Positions 21,346 to 29,821 of a stretch of DNA of 64,000 nt are shown here, in pieces; the first letter of the stretch is position 1, and every line of letters starts with the position of its first letter. Source of the stretch: Anaeromyxobacter soli (GTDB lineage Bacteria > Myxococcota > Myxococcia > Myxococcales > Anaeromyxobacteraceae); the NCBI RefSeq assembly GCF_022808855.1, contig NZ_JAKZLF010000008.1:79120-143119 (forward strand), given 5' to 3'. Made by a program: the position numbers and the translations under genes. The notes beneath the pieces were generated by a model. It was given only the letters and a program-made list of their open reading frames with translations, was not told the origin of the DNA and made no database searches.

Positions 21346-23925
21346 TCACGCGGCAGTATGCCGAGTTATCCCGTCCACGATCGCCCGCAGCGACGCGCCG
21401 TCCGCGTCGGCGAGGCGAAGCTTTCCCGCCTCCTCGGCGATGACGCCCTGCGTCGCGAGCCACTCGATCGCGTTCTCGAGCGTGGCCTTCGACAGGGATT
21501 CGCGGAGCTGGATCTCCCCGGAAAGAAAGGCCGCGCGACCCCGCTCGAGCGCCTCGCGCACCAGCGCGCGCCGGTCCGGCGCGGCGGCTGGCGCGCCGGC
21601 TGCCGGGGAGAGGACGGAGAGCGCCGTCGCCGCCGCCAGGCGATAGGCCTCCAGGTAGGCCCGCAGGAGCTCCGCGAGGAACGCGAGGAGCTCCGGCTCG
21701 GATCCCGGCCGCACCCGGTCGCCGTCCCGCGTCACGGCCCCGACGCGGGCGAGGAAGGCGAGGTTCTGCTGGAGGATCTCCTCCGGCGCCGAGCCGACCT
21801 GGTACATGAACTCGAGCTTGAAGAGGCGCGACAGCCACAGGGCGCGCTGGCGCAGGACGAGGAGCGGGGCCTCCCCGCCCTCGGCCCGGAGGGCGGCGGC
21901 GACCACCGCGGGCGCCACGAAGCGGTGGATGACCGCGTTGCGGTGGTAGTCGAGCACCGGACGCTTCTCGTCGGGGACGAGGTAGATGGTGTCGCCGGCC
22001 GCCACCTCGATGCGCACCGTCCCGCCGAGCGCGAGCCGCCGCACCGCGTCGGCGATCGCGCCCGGCTGGCGCGGATCCGACGGCGCCCCCGCCAGGTCGC
22101 GCCCGAAGCGCGCGCCCCCCTCGGCCGCCATGTAGCGGAGGAGCTCGATGCGGCGCGCGAACTCCGCCGCGGTCATGCCGCGCCGCCCGTGCGACAGGAG
22201 CGTCGCGGCCACGAGGCCCACCGGCGTGATCGTGACCGCCCGGCTGATCCCGTAGGCGACGCGGTTCGTGAGCGCCTGGACGAGGGCGCGCTTCCCCTCG
22301 CCGGGGGCGCCGCGCGCGACCCGCTCCCCCTCGCCGCCCCAGGCGTCGTCCACCGCGAGCGTGGCGGCGCTTTGGCCGAGCCGCTCCGACGCGACCTCGC
22401 GCAGCGAGATCGGCTCCTCGAACTGCACGTACAGCCGCTCGTACCGGCGGAAGAGCACGGTCGCCGCGCCCAGGAGCCCGCGGAGGCTCTCCTTCTGCTT
22501 CTCCGCCCCGGAGAGCTCGCGCACGTAGCTCGAGGCCTCGATGAGCTTCTCGTAGTCGATCGCGATCGGGACGAAGAGGATGTCGTCGGCCGCGCCGTCG
22601 AGCCAGGCGTCGACCTCCATCGAGACCAGGCCGCTCTTCGGGGGGAGGAGCTTCCCGGTCCGGCTCCGGCCGCCCTCGACGTAGAACTCCTGCGGGAACC
22701 GGTCGCGCAGGAGGTGCTTCACGTAGGCGCGCAGGACCGCGGTGTAGATGCGATCGCCCTTCACCTTGCGGCGGATGAAGAACGCGCCGCCGCGCCGCGC
22801 GATCGGGCCGAACGGCCAGAAGGAGAGGTTGATGCCGGCCGCGACGTGCGGCGGCGTCATGCCGTGCTCGTACAGGAGCCAGGAGACGACGAGGTAGTCC
22901 ACGTGGCTCTTGTGGCTCGGGCACAGCACCACGGGCGCCTCGGCCGCGGCGCGCTTCAGGCGCGCGAGCCCCGCCTCGTCCACCTCGACGCTGCGGTAGA
23001 GCCGGCCGAACATCCAGGCGAGGAGCCCGCGCAGGAAGCCGACGAACGTCGGGTCGTAGCGGCTCGCGATCTCCTTCAGGTCCTTCTCCGCCTCCGCCAC
23101 GAGCGCGGTCGACGGACGGCCGGTCTCGGCCGCCACCGCCTCGATGGTGGCGCGCAGCGTGCGATCCCGCAGCACCTTCTCGCGCACGCGGGAGGGCGCC
23201 TTGAGCGGCGGCCCCACCACGGTGCGGAACACGCGCGCGAGGTGCTGGTGGAGGGCGCCGCGGATCTTGCGGGCCACGATCGCGTCCGGCTCGTCGGGGC
23301 GCTCGCGCAGGTGGGCCTGCAGGTCGAGCGGCCGGCCCACGTCGAAGAGCGCGCGCCGGAAGTTCCGCAGGAAGCCGACCGCGTTCGCGAACGCGCTCGG
23401 TGCCTCCGGCGAGCCGTACAGGAGGTCCCAGAATGACGGCTTCAGCTTCTGCGCCCGGCGGCTCCAGACGAGCAGGACGGGGACGAGGAACACCGGCTGG
23501 AAGAGGTCGCGCTGGATGCGCACCAGCGCGGCGAAGGGATCCTTCTCGGTGGGCCGGCCGAGGAACAGCAGGCTCGCGTCGCCCGTCGCGAGCGCGTCCT
23601 CGAACGCGCGCCGGCTGCGGCGCACGCGCGCGATCCAGCCGAAGAAGCCCGGGAAGCCCTGCGCCGCGCGGAGCGTCGGCAGCCCGAGCCGCCGCAGGAA
23701 CCAGCGCAGGTAGAGGAAGTTGAGCAGCCCCGGCGACCGCATCACGAAGACGAGGCTGCCCCGGGCCGCGAGGGCCTGCAGCTCGGCCCCGGCGTCGCGC
23801 GAGACGCGCACCGGCTCGAACCAGCGCGAGAGGAACGTGCGGGGGGGCTCGGGAGCGGGCGGCGCAGGACTGGCGGGCGCGGCGCCGGAGGGCCGCCCGT
23901 TCGGAGGTGACTCCTGTACGTCCAC
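21346..23925 (-). CDS. plsB: Glycerol-3-phosphate acyltransferase PlsB
   Basis: 859 residues, the membrane-bound enzyme starting phospholipid synthesis by acylating glycerol-3-phosphate. The acyltransferase block I is VVLCPSHKSHVDYLVVSWLLYEHG with catalytic HKSHVD near residue 337. Block II GAFFIRRKVKGDRIYTAVLRAYV, block III FYVEGGRSRTGKLLPPK and block IV ILFVPIAIDYEKLIE follow. The N-terminal region (PGLLNFLYLRWFLRRLG) and long C-terminal region are as in proteobacterial PlsB. The N-terminal 25 residues are Pro/Ala-rich and unconserved. It is the last gene of a minus-strand set with the HEAT protein (28 bases upstream) and the DnaJ-like gene. Confidence 0.93.
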   Translation of the reverse strand: MDVQESPPNGRPSGAAPASPAPPAPEPPRTFLSRWFEPVRVSRDAGAELQALAARGSLVFVMRSPGLLNFLYLRWFLRRLGLPTLRAAQGFPGFFGWIARVRRSRRAFEDALATGDASLLFLGRPTEKDPFAALVRIQRDLFQPVFLVPVLLVWSRRAQKLKPSFWDLLYGSPEAPSAFANAVGFLRNFRRALFDVGRPLDLQAHLRERPDEPDAIVARKIRGALHQHLARVFRTVVGPPLKAPSRVREKVLRDRTLRATIEAVAAETGRPSTALVAEAEKDLKEIASRYDPTFVGFLRGLLAWMFGRLYRSVEVDEAGLARLKRAAAEAPVVLCPSHKSHVDYLVVSWLLYEHGMTPPHVAAGINLSFWPFGPIARRGGAFFIRRKVKGDRIYTAVLRAYVKHLLRDRFPQEFYVEGGRSRTGKLLPPKSGLVSMEVDAWLDGAADDILFVPIAIDYEKLIEASSYVRELSGAEKQKESLRGLLGAATVLFRRYERLYVQFEEPISLREVASERLGQSAATLAVDDAWGGEGERVARGAPGEGKRALVQALTNRVAYGISRAVTITPVGLVAATLLSHGRRGMTAAEFARRIELLRYMAAEGGARFGRDLAGAPSDPRQPGAIADAVRRLALGGTVRIEVAAGDTIYLVPDEKRPVLDYHRNAVIHRFVAPAVVAAALRAEGGEAPLLVLRQRALWLSRLFKLEFMYQVGSAPEEILQQNLAFLARVGAVTRDGDRVRPGSEPELLAFLAELLRAYLEAYRLAAATALSVLSPAAGAPAAAPDRRALVREALERGRAAFLSGEIQLRESLSKATLENAIEWLATQGVIAEEAGKLRLADADGASLRAIVDGITRHTAA

Positions 23926-23953
23926 GGAGCGAGTGTAACCCGGGCGGGGCGGC

Positions 23954-24703
23954 TCAGCCGCGCTTCTTCACGCGTCCTTCGCGGTCGAGGAAGAACGGCT
24001 CGACGAGCAGGGCCTCCACGCTCGGTCGGTGCCCCTTCACGTCCGCGCCGAGGTGCGCGAGCGCCTCGAGCACCTCTCCGCGCACGCGGGCGTTGTCGCG
24101 ATCCCGGAGGAGGAGCTGGATGAGCGCGTCGCGGCTCGCCTCGCCCGGCGCGAGGCGGGCGATGGCGCGCGCCGCGCCGATGCGCACGTCGTCCGAGAAG
24201 TCCTCGAGCAGCGGCAGGAGCGCGCCCTCGATCTCCGCGCCCGTCGCGCCGGGGTGGTGCTCGACGAGCCAGGTGAGGAGGACGAGCTTCTTCTCCGGGT
24301 CGCGGGTGTACTCGCGCCCGAGCCGGGCGAGCTCGCGCACCACGACCTCGACGAGCCGGTCCGGAGGCACGATGTCCGCGAGCGCCCGCAGGCCCCAGGC
24401 GATGCCGCTCTCCTGCTCGCGCACGAACGCCTCGAGCGGACCGACCGCGGCCTCCTTCGCGTCGGCGAGGATCCGGTGCGCGGTCTCCTTCTCCTCGTCG
24501 TCGGTGATGCCCGGCTCGGCCCTCACCGTGAAGCGCAGGCACAGCGTCGAGAGCGCGCCGGGCGTGCCCATGTCGCCGAGCTGCTGGATCGCCTTCTGCC
24601 GGTTCTCGGGCGGCCCGTAGCGCTCCGTCACGCGCTTCGCGAGCTTCTTCAGCGCGCCGCGCTCCCGTTCCTCCTTCGAGCCGAACAGATCGAAGAGTCC
24701 CAT
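23954..24703 (-). CDS. HEAT-repeat-like protein, unknown function
   Basis: 249 residues, all alpha-helical in appearance, with short repeated helical pairs such as VRIGAARAIARLAPGEASRDALIQLLL and ARVRGEVLEALAHLG, typical of HEAT/PBS-lyase-like repeats. The start MGLFDLFGSKEERERGALKKLAKRV is well supported by GGAGG upstream. Such scaffolds bind proteins; no catalytic motif is visible. It sits 22 bases after the DnaJ-like gene and 28 bases before plsB, suggesting one transcript. Confidence 0.75.
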   Translation of the reverse strand: MGLFDLFGSKEERERGALKKLAKRVTERYGPPENRQKAIQQLGDMGTPGALSTLCLRFTVRAEPGITDDEEKETAHRILADAKEAAVGPLEAFVREQESGIAWGLRALADIVPPDRLVEVVVRELARLGREYTRDPEKKLVLLTWLVEHHPGATGAEIEGALLPLLEDFSDDVRIGAARAIARLAPGEASRDALIQLLLRDRDNARVRGEVLEALAHLGADVKGHRPSVEALLVEPFFLDREGRVKKRG

Positions 24704-24725
24704 CCATCCTCCGTGGGGCGAGGTT

Positions 24726-25694
24726 CTACAACGAGATCCCCGCCCGCGGATCCTCCTCGTACAGGGCTTCGAGCGGCTCGACCGCCTTCCGGAGCGCGTC
24801 CGAGGCCCGGGGGAGGACCACCTGGACCACCGCGTACAGGTCGCCGCGCGAGCCGTGGCGCAGGTCGGGGAGCCCCTTGCCGCGCAGCCGCAGCCGCGTC
24901 CCCGTCTGCGCGCCGGGAGGGACGCGGAGGCGGACCGGGCCCTCGAAGGTCGGGAGCGTCACCTCTGCGCCGCGCACCGCCTCGGGGACCGTGACGGGGA
25001 GGTCGATGGAGAGGTCCTTCCCCTCGCGCCGGACGTGCGGGTGGTCCTGGAGCTTCACCTTGAGGTAGAGGTCCCCGGCCGGGCCTCCGTGGGCGCCGGG
25101 GCCGCCCTGGCCCGCGAGCCGGATCTGCGACCCGTCGGTCACGCCGGCCGGGATCTTCACCCGGAGCGTCCGCCCGTCGAGGCGCAGGTCCCGCTCCGCG
25201 CCGAGCACCGCGTCTCGCAGCGGGATCTCGATCTCGGCCTCGGCGCTCGCGCCGGAGGAGGGGATCGGGCCGCGGCGGACCCGGCCGTGCGCGCGGGGCC
25301 CGCCCGCGCCGCCGAAGAGGTCTCCGAAGATGGAGCCGAAGTCGAACGCCCCGTAGTCGCCGACGTTCACGGTGCTGAAGTCGCCGAAGTCGAACGGCAT
25401 CCCACCGGGCGGCGCCCCCTCGCGCTTCCAGCGCCGGTACTCCGCGGCCCGCTTCTCATCGAAGCCGGTGCGCAGCGCGTCGGCGCCGAACTCGTCGTAG
25501 AGCTTGCGCCGCTTGGGATCGGAGAGCACCTCGGAGGCCGCGGTCACCTCCTTGAACTTCTCCTCCGCATCCTTGTTCCCGGGGTTCACGTCGGGGTGGT
25601 ACTTCTTCGCGAGCTTCCGGTACGCCTTCTTGATCTCCTCGGCGCTCGCGCCCCTCGGGACGCCCAGGATCTCGTAGAGGTCGCGCTGTGGCAC
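24726..25694 (-). CDS. J-domain co-chaperone of CbpA/DnaJ type II
   Basis: 322 residues. The J-domain is complete: [36 protein letters not shown], with the HPD that stimulates DnaK ATPase. A Gly/Phe-rich linker follows ([29 protein letters not shown]). The two substrate-binding beta domains are present ([43 protein letters not shown]). The CxxCxGxG zinc fingers of DnaJ are absent, so it is CbpA-like. The start is GTG at 25694. It is divergent from the SurA-like gene across about 100 bases. Confidence 0.9.
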   Translation of the reverse strand: MPQRDLYEILGVPRGASAEEIKKAYRKLAKKYHPDVNPGNKDAEEKFKEVTAASEVLSDPKRRKLYDEFGADALRTGFDEKRAAEYRRWKREGAPPGGMPFDFGDFSTVNVGDYGAFDFGSIFGDLFGGAGGPRAHGRVRRGPIPSSGASAEAEIEIPLRDAVLGAERDLRLDGRTLRVKIPAGVTDGSQIRLAGQGGPGAHGGPAGDLYLKVKLQDHPHVRREGKDLSIDLPVTVPEAVRGAEVTLPTFEGPVRLRVPPGAQTGTRLRLRGKGLPDLRHGSRGDLYAVVQVVLPRASDALRKAVEPLEALYEEDPRAGISL

Positions 25695-25780
25695 GCCGGG
25701 AACGTAACGCGTCCGGAGGGGGCGTCAATGCACGGCCGCTCCGGAGCGCCGCGGCGTCGCGCCGCCCCGGCCCCTCGCAC

Positions 25781-25786
25781 TACAAT
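25781..25786 (+). promoter_or_regulatory. -10 element of the SurA-like gene
   Basis: TACAAT matches the -10 consensus at five of six positions and ends 8 bases before the ATG at 25794, so transcription would begin at or next to the start codon. An in-frame ATG at 25785 overlaps the element and is therefore less likely as the start. No -35 is recognisable. Confidence 0.5.
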
Positions 25787-25793
25787 GGGGCAC

Positions 25794-26447
25794 ATGCTCT
25801 CGCTCGTCGCCGCGACGCTCCTCGCCGCCGCCCCTCCGGCGGCCGCCCCCCGCGTCGTGGAGGAGATCGTCGCCGTCGTGCGGAACCCGGCCGGTGCCCC
25901 GCCGCGGGTCGTGACGCTGACGAAGCTCGCCGAGGAGGCGCGCCTCGCGCTCGTCTCGCGCGGCGCCGCGGCGGCCGCCACCCGTCCCCTCGACGCGGAG
26001 GCCCTCCGGGCGGCGCTCGACTGGCTCCTCGATCAGATGCTCCTCGCGGACGAGGCGGCGCGGCTCGGGCTCGACGGGGTGGAGCGCGAGGCGGTGGCGG
26101 CCGCGCTCTCCCGGTTCCGCGCGCAGGTGGGCCCGGCCGAGGCGTACGCGCGGTTCCTGGCGGAGTCGGAGCTGACGGAGGAGGAGCTCTCCGTCACGCT
26201 GGCGCGCATGGTGAGGGTCGAGCGCTACGTCCAGAGCCGGGTGGGCCGCGCAGCGCGGGTGGGCGACGAGGAGGTGGACCGCTGGCTCGCGGAGCACGGC
26301 GCGGCCGGCGCGGCGGGGCCGGCGCGCGACGCGGCGCGCGCGCAGCTCGAGGAGGAGCGGGCGCGGGGGCAGGTGCGCGAGCTCGTGGCGGAGCTCCGCG
26401 CGCGGGCGGACGTGAGGATCCTCCACGTCGAGCGGAAGGACGGGTAG
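25794..26447 (+). CDS. Exported SurA-N-like chaperone domain protein
   Basis: About 217 residues. A hydrophobic N-terminus, LSLVAATLLAAAPPAAAP, resembles a signal peptide although it lacks positive charges. The mature part VVEEIVAVVRNPAGAPPRVVTLTKLAEEARL, LDWLLDQMLLADEAARLGL and FLAESELTEEELSVTLARMVRVERYVQSRV follows the SurA/PpiC N-terminal chaperone pattern. No parvulin isomerase domain follows, so it would be a chaperone-only or cofactor form. The start ATG at 25794 (25785 is possible) is discussed with its promoter. rimI starts 1 base after its stop codon. Confidence 0.65.
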   Translation: MLSLVAATLLAAAPPAAAPRVVEEIVAVVRNPAGAPPRVVTLTKLAEEARLALVSRGAAAAATRPLDAEALRAALDWLLDQMLLADEAARLGLDGVEREAVAAALSRFRAQVGPAEAYARFLAESELTEEELSVTLARMVRVERYVQSRVGRAARVGDEEVDRWLAEHGAAGAAGPARDAARAQLEEERARGQVRELVAELRARADVRILHVERKDG

Positions 26448-26448
26448 C

Positions 26449-26925
26449 GTGCGGCGTCCCGTCGATTCGCAGGGGTGGCTCGAGTTCCGGCGGATGCAGC
26501 CGGAGGATCTCGATCGCGTGGTCGACATCGAGCGGGCCGGGTTCCGCAACCCGTGGTCGCGCGAGCTGCTCGCGCGCGAGCTCGACCATGCGTGGTCGCA
26601 CATCGTGCTCGCGGTGGACCGCGACGCGGGCGCGGAGCGGGTGCTCGGCTACATCGTGTTCTGGCTCGTCCACGACGAGATCCACGTCCTGAACATCGCG
26701 ACGGCGCTCGAGGCGCGGCGGCGCGGCGTCGGCCGGGCCCTCATGCTCGAGGCGCACGGCGCGGGGAAGGCGCGGGGCGCCACCGTCGCGACGCTGGAGG
26801 TTCGCCGCTCGAACGCGGCGGCGCTGGAGCTCTACCGTTCCCTCGGCTATCGGCAGGTGGGGGTGCGGCCGAACTACTACCAGGAGGAGGGCGAGGACGC
26901 GATCGTGATGATCCTCGACCTCTGA
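26449..26925 (+). CDS. rimI: Ribosomal-protein-alanine acetyltransferase RimI-like
   Basis: 158 residues, GNAT fold. MQPEDLDRVVDIERAGFRNPWSRELLARELDH is the typical RimI N-terminus; the acetyl-CoA loop is ATALEARRRGVGRALMLEA; the C-terminus has EVRRSNAAALELYRSLGYRQVGVRPNYYQEEGEDAIVM. RimI acetylates the N-terminal Ala of ribosomal protein S18 in E. coli and may have wider targets elsewhere. The start is GTG at 26449, placed one base after the preceding stop. An alternative GTG or ATG inside is possible but would lose little. Confidence 0.9.
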   Translation: MRRPVDSQGWLEFRRMQPEDLDRVVDIERAGFRNPWSRELLARELDHAWSHIVLAVDRDAGAERVLGYIVFWLVHDEIHVLNIATALEARRRGVGRALMLEAHGAGKARGATVATLEVRRSNAAALELYRSLGYRQVGVRPNYYQEEGEDAIVMILDL

Positions 26926-26988
26926 CGCGCCACGGCGTGGGAAGGCGCTCGCATCCTCTCCCGCCATCGAGTATCTCTCGCCCCCCGG

Positions 26989-28080
26989 ATGATCTGGCCC
27001 GCCCTGCGCTGGACCCTGTTCCACCTCGATCCTGAGCAAGCCCACCGGCTCGCGCACGCCGCGCTTCACCGGGTGACGCCCGGGCTCGCGCGCCTCCGCC
27101 GGCCGAAGGTTCCCCCCGAGCTGCACGTCTCCTGCCTCGGCCTCGAGTTCGACGGCCCGATCGGCCTCGCCGCCGGCTTCGACAAGGGCGACGCGTCGAT
27201 CGCGGGGCTCTTCGCGCTCGGCTTCTCGCACGTCGAGATCGGCACCATCACCCCGCGCCCGCAGCCGGGGAACGAGCCGCCGCGCCTGTTCCGCCTCGTC
27301 GAGCACCGCGCCCTCATCAACCGCATGGGGTTCAACAACGCCGGCGCCGAGGAGTGTGCGCGGCGGCTCGCCCGCGTGCCCCCCGTCGCGCGGATGGGGC
27401 CGGTCGGCGTGAACGTCGGCAAGAACAAGACGACGCCGAACGAGGACGCCGCGGCGGACTACCTCGCCTGCATCGAGCGGCTCCACGCCCACGCCGACTA
27501 CCTCGTCGTCAACATCTCGTCTCCGAACACGCCCGGCCTCCGCCAGCTCCAGGAGCGCGAGCAGCTCGACGCGCTGCTGCGCGCGTGCGTGGGGCGCCTG
27601 CGCGAGCTCGCGCCCGGGAAGCCGCTCCTCGTGAAGCTCGCGCCGGACCTCTCGCCCACCGCGCTCGACGAGGCGGTGGACGTGGCCATCGAGGCGGGCG
27701 TGTCCGGGATCGTGGCGACGAACACGACCCTCTCCCGCGCGGGCGTCGAGCGCCACCCGCGCGCCACCGAGGCGGGCGGGCTCTCGGGGGCGCCGCTCGG
27801 GCCGCTCGCGACGACCGTCGTCCGGCGCTGCTATGCGCGCGCGGCGGGGCGGGTCCCCATCGTGGGCGCGGGCGGCGTGATGAGCGCCGAGGACGCGTAC
27901 GCGAAGATCCGGGCGGGGGCGGCGCTCGTGCAGGTCTACACGGGCCTCGTTTACGGCGGGCCCGGCTTCGTGCGCCGGCTGAACGACGGGCTCGCGAAGC
28001 TCCTCGCGCGAGACGGCTTCCGCTCCGTCGCGGAGGCCGTCGGCGCCGACCACGGGCCGGGCGAGCGGGCGAGCGTCTGA
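26989..28080 (+). CDS. pyrD: Dihydroorotate dehydrogenase (quinone), class 2
   Basis: 363 residues. The flavoenzyme that oxidises dihydroorotate in pyrimidine synthesis, donating electrons to quinone at the membrane. The N-terminal helix (PEQAHRLAHAALH) marks class 2. Other signatures: IGLAAGFDKG, GTITPRPQPGNEPPRLFR, INRMGFNNAG, GVNVGKNKTTPNEDAAADYL, VNISSPNTPGLRQLQ with the catalytic Ser region, VKLAPDL, ATNTTLSR and GVMSAEDAYAKIRAGAALVQVYTGLVYGGPGF. The ATG follows TATCTC by 12 bases and no ribosome site is seen. Confidence 0.95.
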   Translation: MIWPALRWTLFHLDPEQAHRLAHAALHRVTPGLARLRRPKVPPELHVSCLGLEFDGPIGLAAGFDKGDASIAGLFALGFSHVEIGTITPRPQPGNEPPRLFRLVEHRALINRMGFNNAGAEECARRLARVPPVARMGPVGVNVGKNKTTPNEDAAADYLACIERLHAHADYLVVNISSPNTPGLRQLQEREQLDALLRACVGRLRELAPGKPLLVKLAPDLSPTALDEAVDVAIEAGVSGIVATNTTLSRAGVERHPRATEAGGLSGAPLGPLATTVVRRCYARAAGRVPIVGAGGVMSAEDAYAKIRAGAALVQVYTGLVYGGPGFVRRLNDGLAKLLARDGFRSVAEAVGADHGPGERASV

Positions 28081-28091
28081 CCTATCCCTAG

Positions 28092-28155
28092 GTGTGGTGC
28101 CGACCCTCCAGGGGCAATTTCCCCTGGCAGGAGAGGGGCCACACATGTAGGGTCG
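28092..28155 (+). other. Nested inverted repeats downstream of pyrD
   Basis: A central hairpin CCAGGGG-caattt-CCCCTGG (28108-28127) is enclosed by CGACCCT (28101-28107) pairing with AGGGTCG (28149-28155). A further pair, GTGTGG (28092-28097) with CCACAC (28139-28144), crosses the second pair, so they are either alternatives or form a pseudoknot. It may be the pyrD terminator or a structured RNA before the phasin-like gene. All pairings were found by eye. Confidence 0.45.
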
Positions 28156-28182
28156 ATCGGTCCGGAGCACCGACTGGGTCGT

Positions 28183-28211
28183 TTGACGTGTGCTGACGCG
28201 ACGCGTTACCT
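28183..28211 (+). promoter_or_regulatory. Candidate promoter of the phasin-like genes
   Basis: TTGACG (28183-28188, five of six) and, 17 bases on, TTACCT (28206-28211, weak). The ATG at 28274 with AGGAGG would have a leader of about 55 bases. It separates the phasin pair from pyrD. Confidence 0.4.
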
Positions 28212-28273
28212 GGATGCTGTCGCGGGGGTTTGCCTGCTCCCTGGAACCCACCGACCGCCCAGGAGGACGACCA

Positions 28274-28738
28274 ATGACCGAAGCTCAGAAGACGGACAAC
28301 GGGAAGCTGAAGGTGCCGGAGTTCCTGCGAGAGCCGCTCGTCGCGGCGCAGGCGCGCATCGGGCTCATCGAGGAGGAGGCGCAGCGGGTTCTCAAGGACC
28401 TGGTGGTCCGGGGCCGCGCCGGAAGGAAGGACATCGAGGAGATCGTTCACCGCCTGTCGCGGCAGGACTTCTCGCTGCCCGAGGTGAGGCAGCGGCTCGA
28501 GAAGCTGCGCGACCAGGGCGCCGAGCGCGCCGCCGAGTGGCGCGACCGGGCCGAGTCGTTCCGGTCGGAGGCGCTGGAGCGGATGCTCGACCTGCAGTCG
28601 CGCGCGGTGCAGTTCCTCGGCGTCGCGACGCGCGACGAGGTCCAGGAGCTCTCGCGCGAGCTCGAGAAGCTCGCGAAGCGCTTCGAGAAGAAGGGCGCGC
28701 GCCGCGCCAGGCGGGCGAAGTCGCCCGAGGGGACTTAG
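28274..28738 (+). CDS. Phasin/PhaF-like helical protein
   Basis: 154 residues: an N-terminal segment LKVPEFLREPLVAAQARIGLIEEEAQRVLKDLV, then long amphipathic helices (ERAAEWRDRAESFRSEALERML), a coiled-coil candidate (RDEVQELSRELEKLAKRFEKKG) and a basic tail RRARRAK. This matches the polyhydroxyalkanoate granule-associated (PhaI/PhaF-type) or general phasin-like pattern. The start ATG has AGGAGG upstream. No PHA synthase is in the window, so a storage-granule role is not shown; such proteins can also be general stress or membrane-associated helices. The next gene, also phasin-like, starts 2 bases after the stop. Confidence 0.7.
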   Translation: MTEAQKTDNGKLKVPEFLREPLVAAQARIGLIEEEAQRVLKDLVVRGRAGRKDIEEIVHRLSRQDFSLPEVRQRLEKLRDQGAERAAEWRDRAESFRSEALERMLDLQSRAVQFLGVATRDEVQELSRELEKLAKRFEKKGARRARRAKSPEGT

Positions 28739-28740
28739 GG

Positions 28741-29076
28741 ATGCCGGACCTGCAGGAGATCTTCAAGGACGCCTGGTCCCACGCGCTCGCCGGCGTCAAC
28801 GCCGCCGAGCAGGAGGCCGAGAAGGTGTTCGCGCGCGTCGCCGACGTGGCGGGCTTCTCGCCCGAGGACGTCCGGCGCCACGCGCGCGAGTTCGGCGAGC
28901 GGCTCGTCGCCCAGCGACGGGAGGTCGAGCGGACCCTCGACGACGCGATTCGCCGCGCCACGAGCCGGTTCCGCGTCCCCTCGCGCGAGGATCTCGACCA
29001 GCTCGAGAAGCGGCTCGAGGCCATCGCCGCGCGGGTGGAGGCGCTCGCCCAGGAGAAGGAGAAGAGCGCGCCGTGA
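28741..29076 (+). CDS. Second phasin-like coiled-coil protein
   Basis: 111 residues, almost wholly helical: LQEIFKDAWSHALAGVNAAEQEAEKVFARVADVAGFSPEDVRRHAREFGERL, then a C-terminal leucine-heptad region DLDQLEKRLEAIAARVEALAQEKEK. It resembles the upstream gene in plan and likely forms a heteromer or a related granule coat. The ATG directly follows the upstream stop; its own stop overlaps the next start by 4 bases (GTGA), so three genes form a tight operon. Confidence 0.65.
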   Translation: MPDLQEIFKDAWSHALAGVNAAEQEAEKVFARVADVAGFSPEDVRRHAREFGERLVAQRREVERTLDDAIRRATSRFRVPSREDLDQLEKRLEAIAARVEALAQEKEKSAP

Positions 29077-29771
29077 CCCCGCCGCGCCTCCACGGGCTCG
29101 TCGGAGCCGCGATCGCGGTCGGCCTCGCGGCCGCCGCGGTCGCGTTCCCGGGCGAGCTCGCGGAGGGGCCGCGGCAGCTCCTGCCCGCCGAGCCGGGGCC
29201 GGCGGCGTGCCTTTTGGGCTGCGACGCCGTCGGGTCCGCGGTCGGGCGGATCGAGCGGCAGCTCGGGGCCGAGATGCCGTCCCTCGGCGCGGACCGCCGC
29301 GGCGCGCTCGCCCGGACCATCGTGGCGGAGGCGCAGGCAGCCCGCATCGACCCGCTGCTGGTCCTCGCGCTCATCGAGGTCGAGTCGTCGTTCGACCCGC
29401 GCGCGCTCTCCGGCGCGGGCGCCCGGGGGCTCATGCAGCTCCGCGAGCCCACGATGCGCCGCGAGCTCCAGCGCGCCGGGCTCCTCCACCTCGACCTGCA
29501 CGACCCGGCCGCCAACGTGGTCGCGGGCGTGCGCTACCTCCGCCGGCTGCTCGACGCGTTCGGCCGCGAGGAGGTCGCGCTCATGGCTTACAACGCCGGG
29601 CCGAACCGGATCCTCGGCTACCTGCGCGAGGGGGAGATCCCCGCGCGGTTCCACGCCTACCCGCGCCGCGTGCAGGCCCTGCACCGGAAGCTGCGGCGCA
29701 GCGCCGGGGGGACCGCCGTCGTCGCCGCCGCACCGCTCGCCGTGGCGCGCGTCCCGGTGGCCGCGGAGTAG
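29073..29771 (+). CDS. Lytic transglycosylase (SLT domain)
   Basis: 232 residues. An N-terminal hydrophobic segment (GLVGAAIAVGLAAAAVAFP) acts as a signal peptide or anchor. The SLT goose-lysozyme-like domain carries the catalytic Glu in VLALIEVESSFDPRALSGAGARGLMQL, then DPAANVVAGVRYLRRLLDAFG and ALMAYNAGPNRI. It cleaves peptidoglycan between MurNAc and GlcNAc to give 1,6-anhydro products in the periplasm. The GTG start overlaps the preceding phasin-like stop. It could insert machinery through the wall or recycle it; no partner is evident. Confidence 0.88.
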   Translation: MTPPRLHGLVGAAIAVGLAAAAVAFPGELAEGPRQLLPAEPGPAACLLGCDAVGSAVGRIERQLGAEMPSLGADRRGALARTIVAEAQAARIDPLLVLALIEVESSFDPRALSGAGARGLMQLREPTMRRELQRAGLLHLDLHDPAANVVAGVRYLRRLLDAFGREEVALMAYNAGPNRILGYLREGEIPARFHAYPRRVQALHRKLRRSAGGTAVVAAAPLAVARVPVAAE

Positions 29772-29821
29772 CCGCTCGCGGGCGTGACCTCCCGCCCCGG
29801 AACGGTTAAGGATGGCCCGCC

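Noticed and set aside
25785-25793. Earlier ATG for the SurA-like gene
   Set aside because: It overlaps the TACAAT element and adds only MGH; the ATG at 25794 fits the promoter better, though this is not proven.
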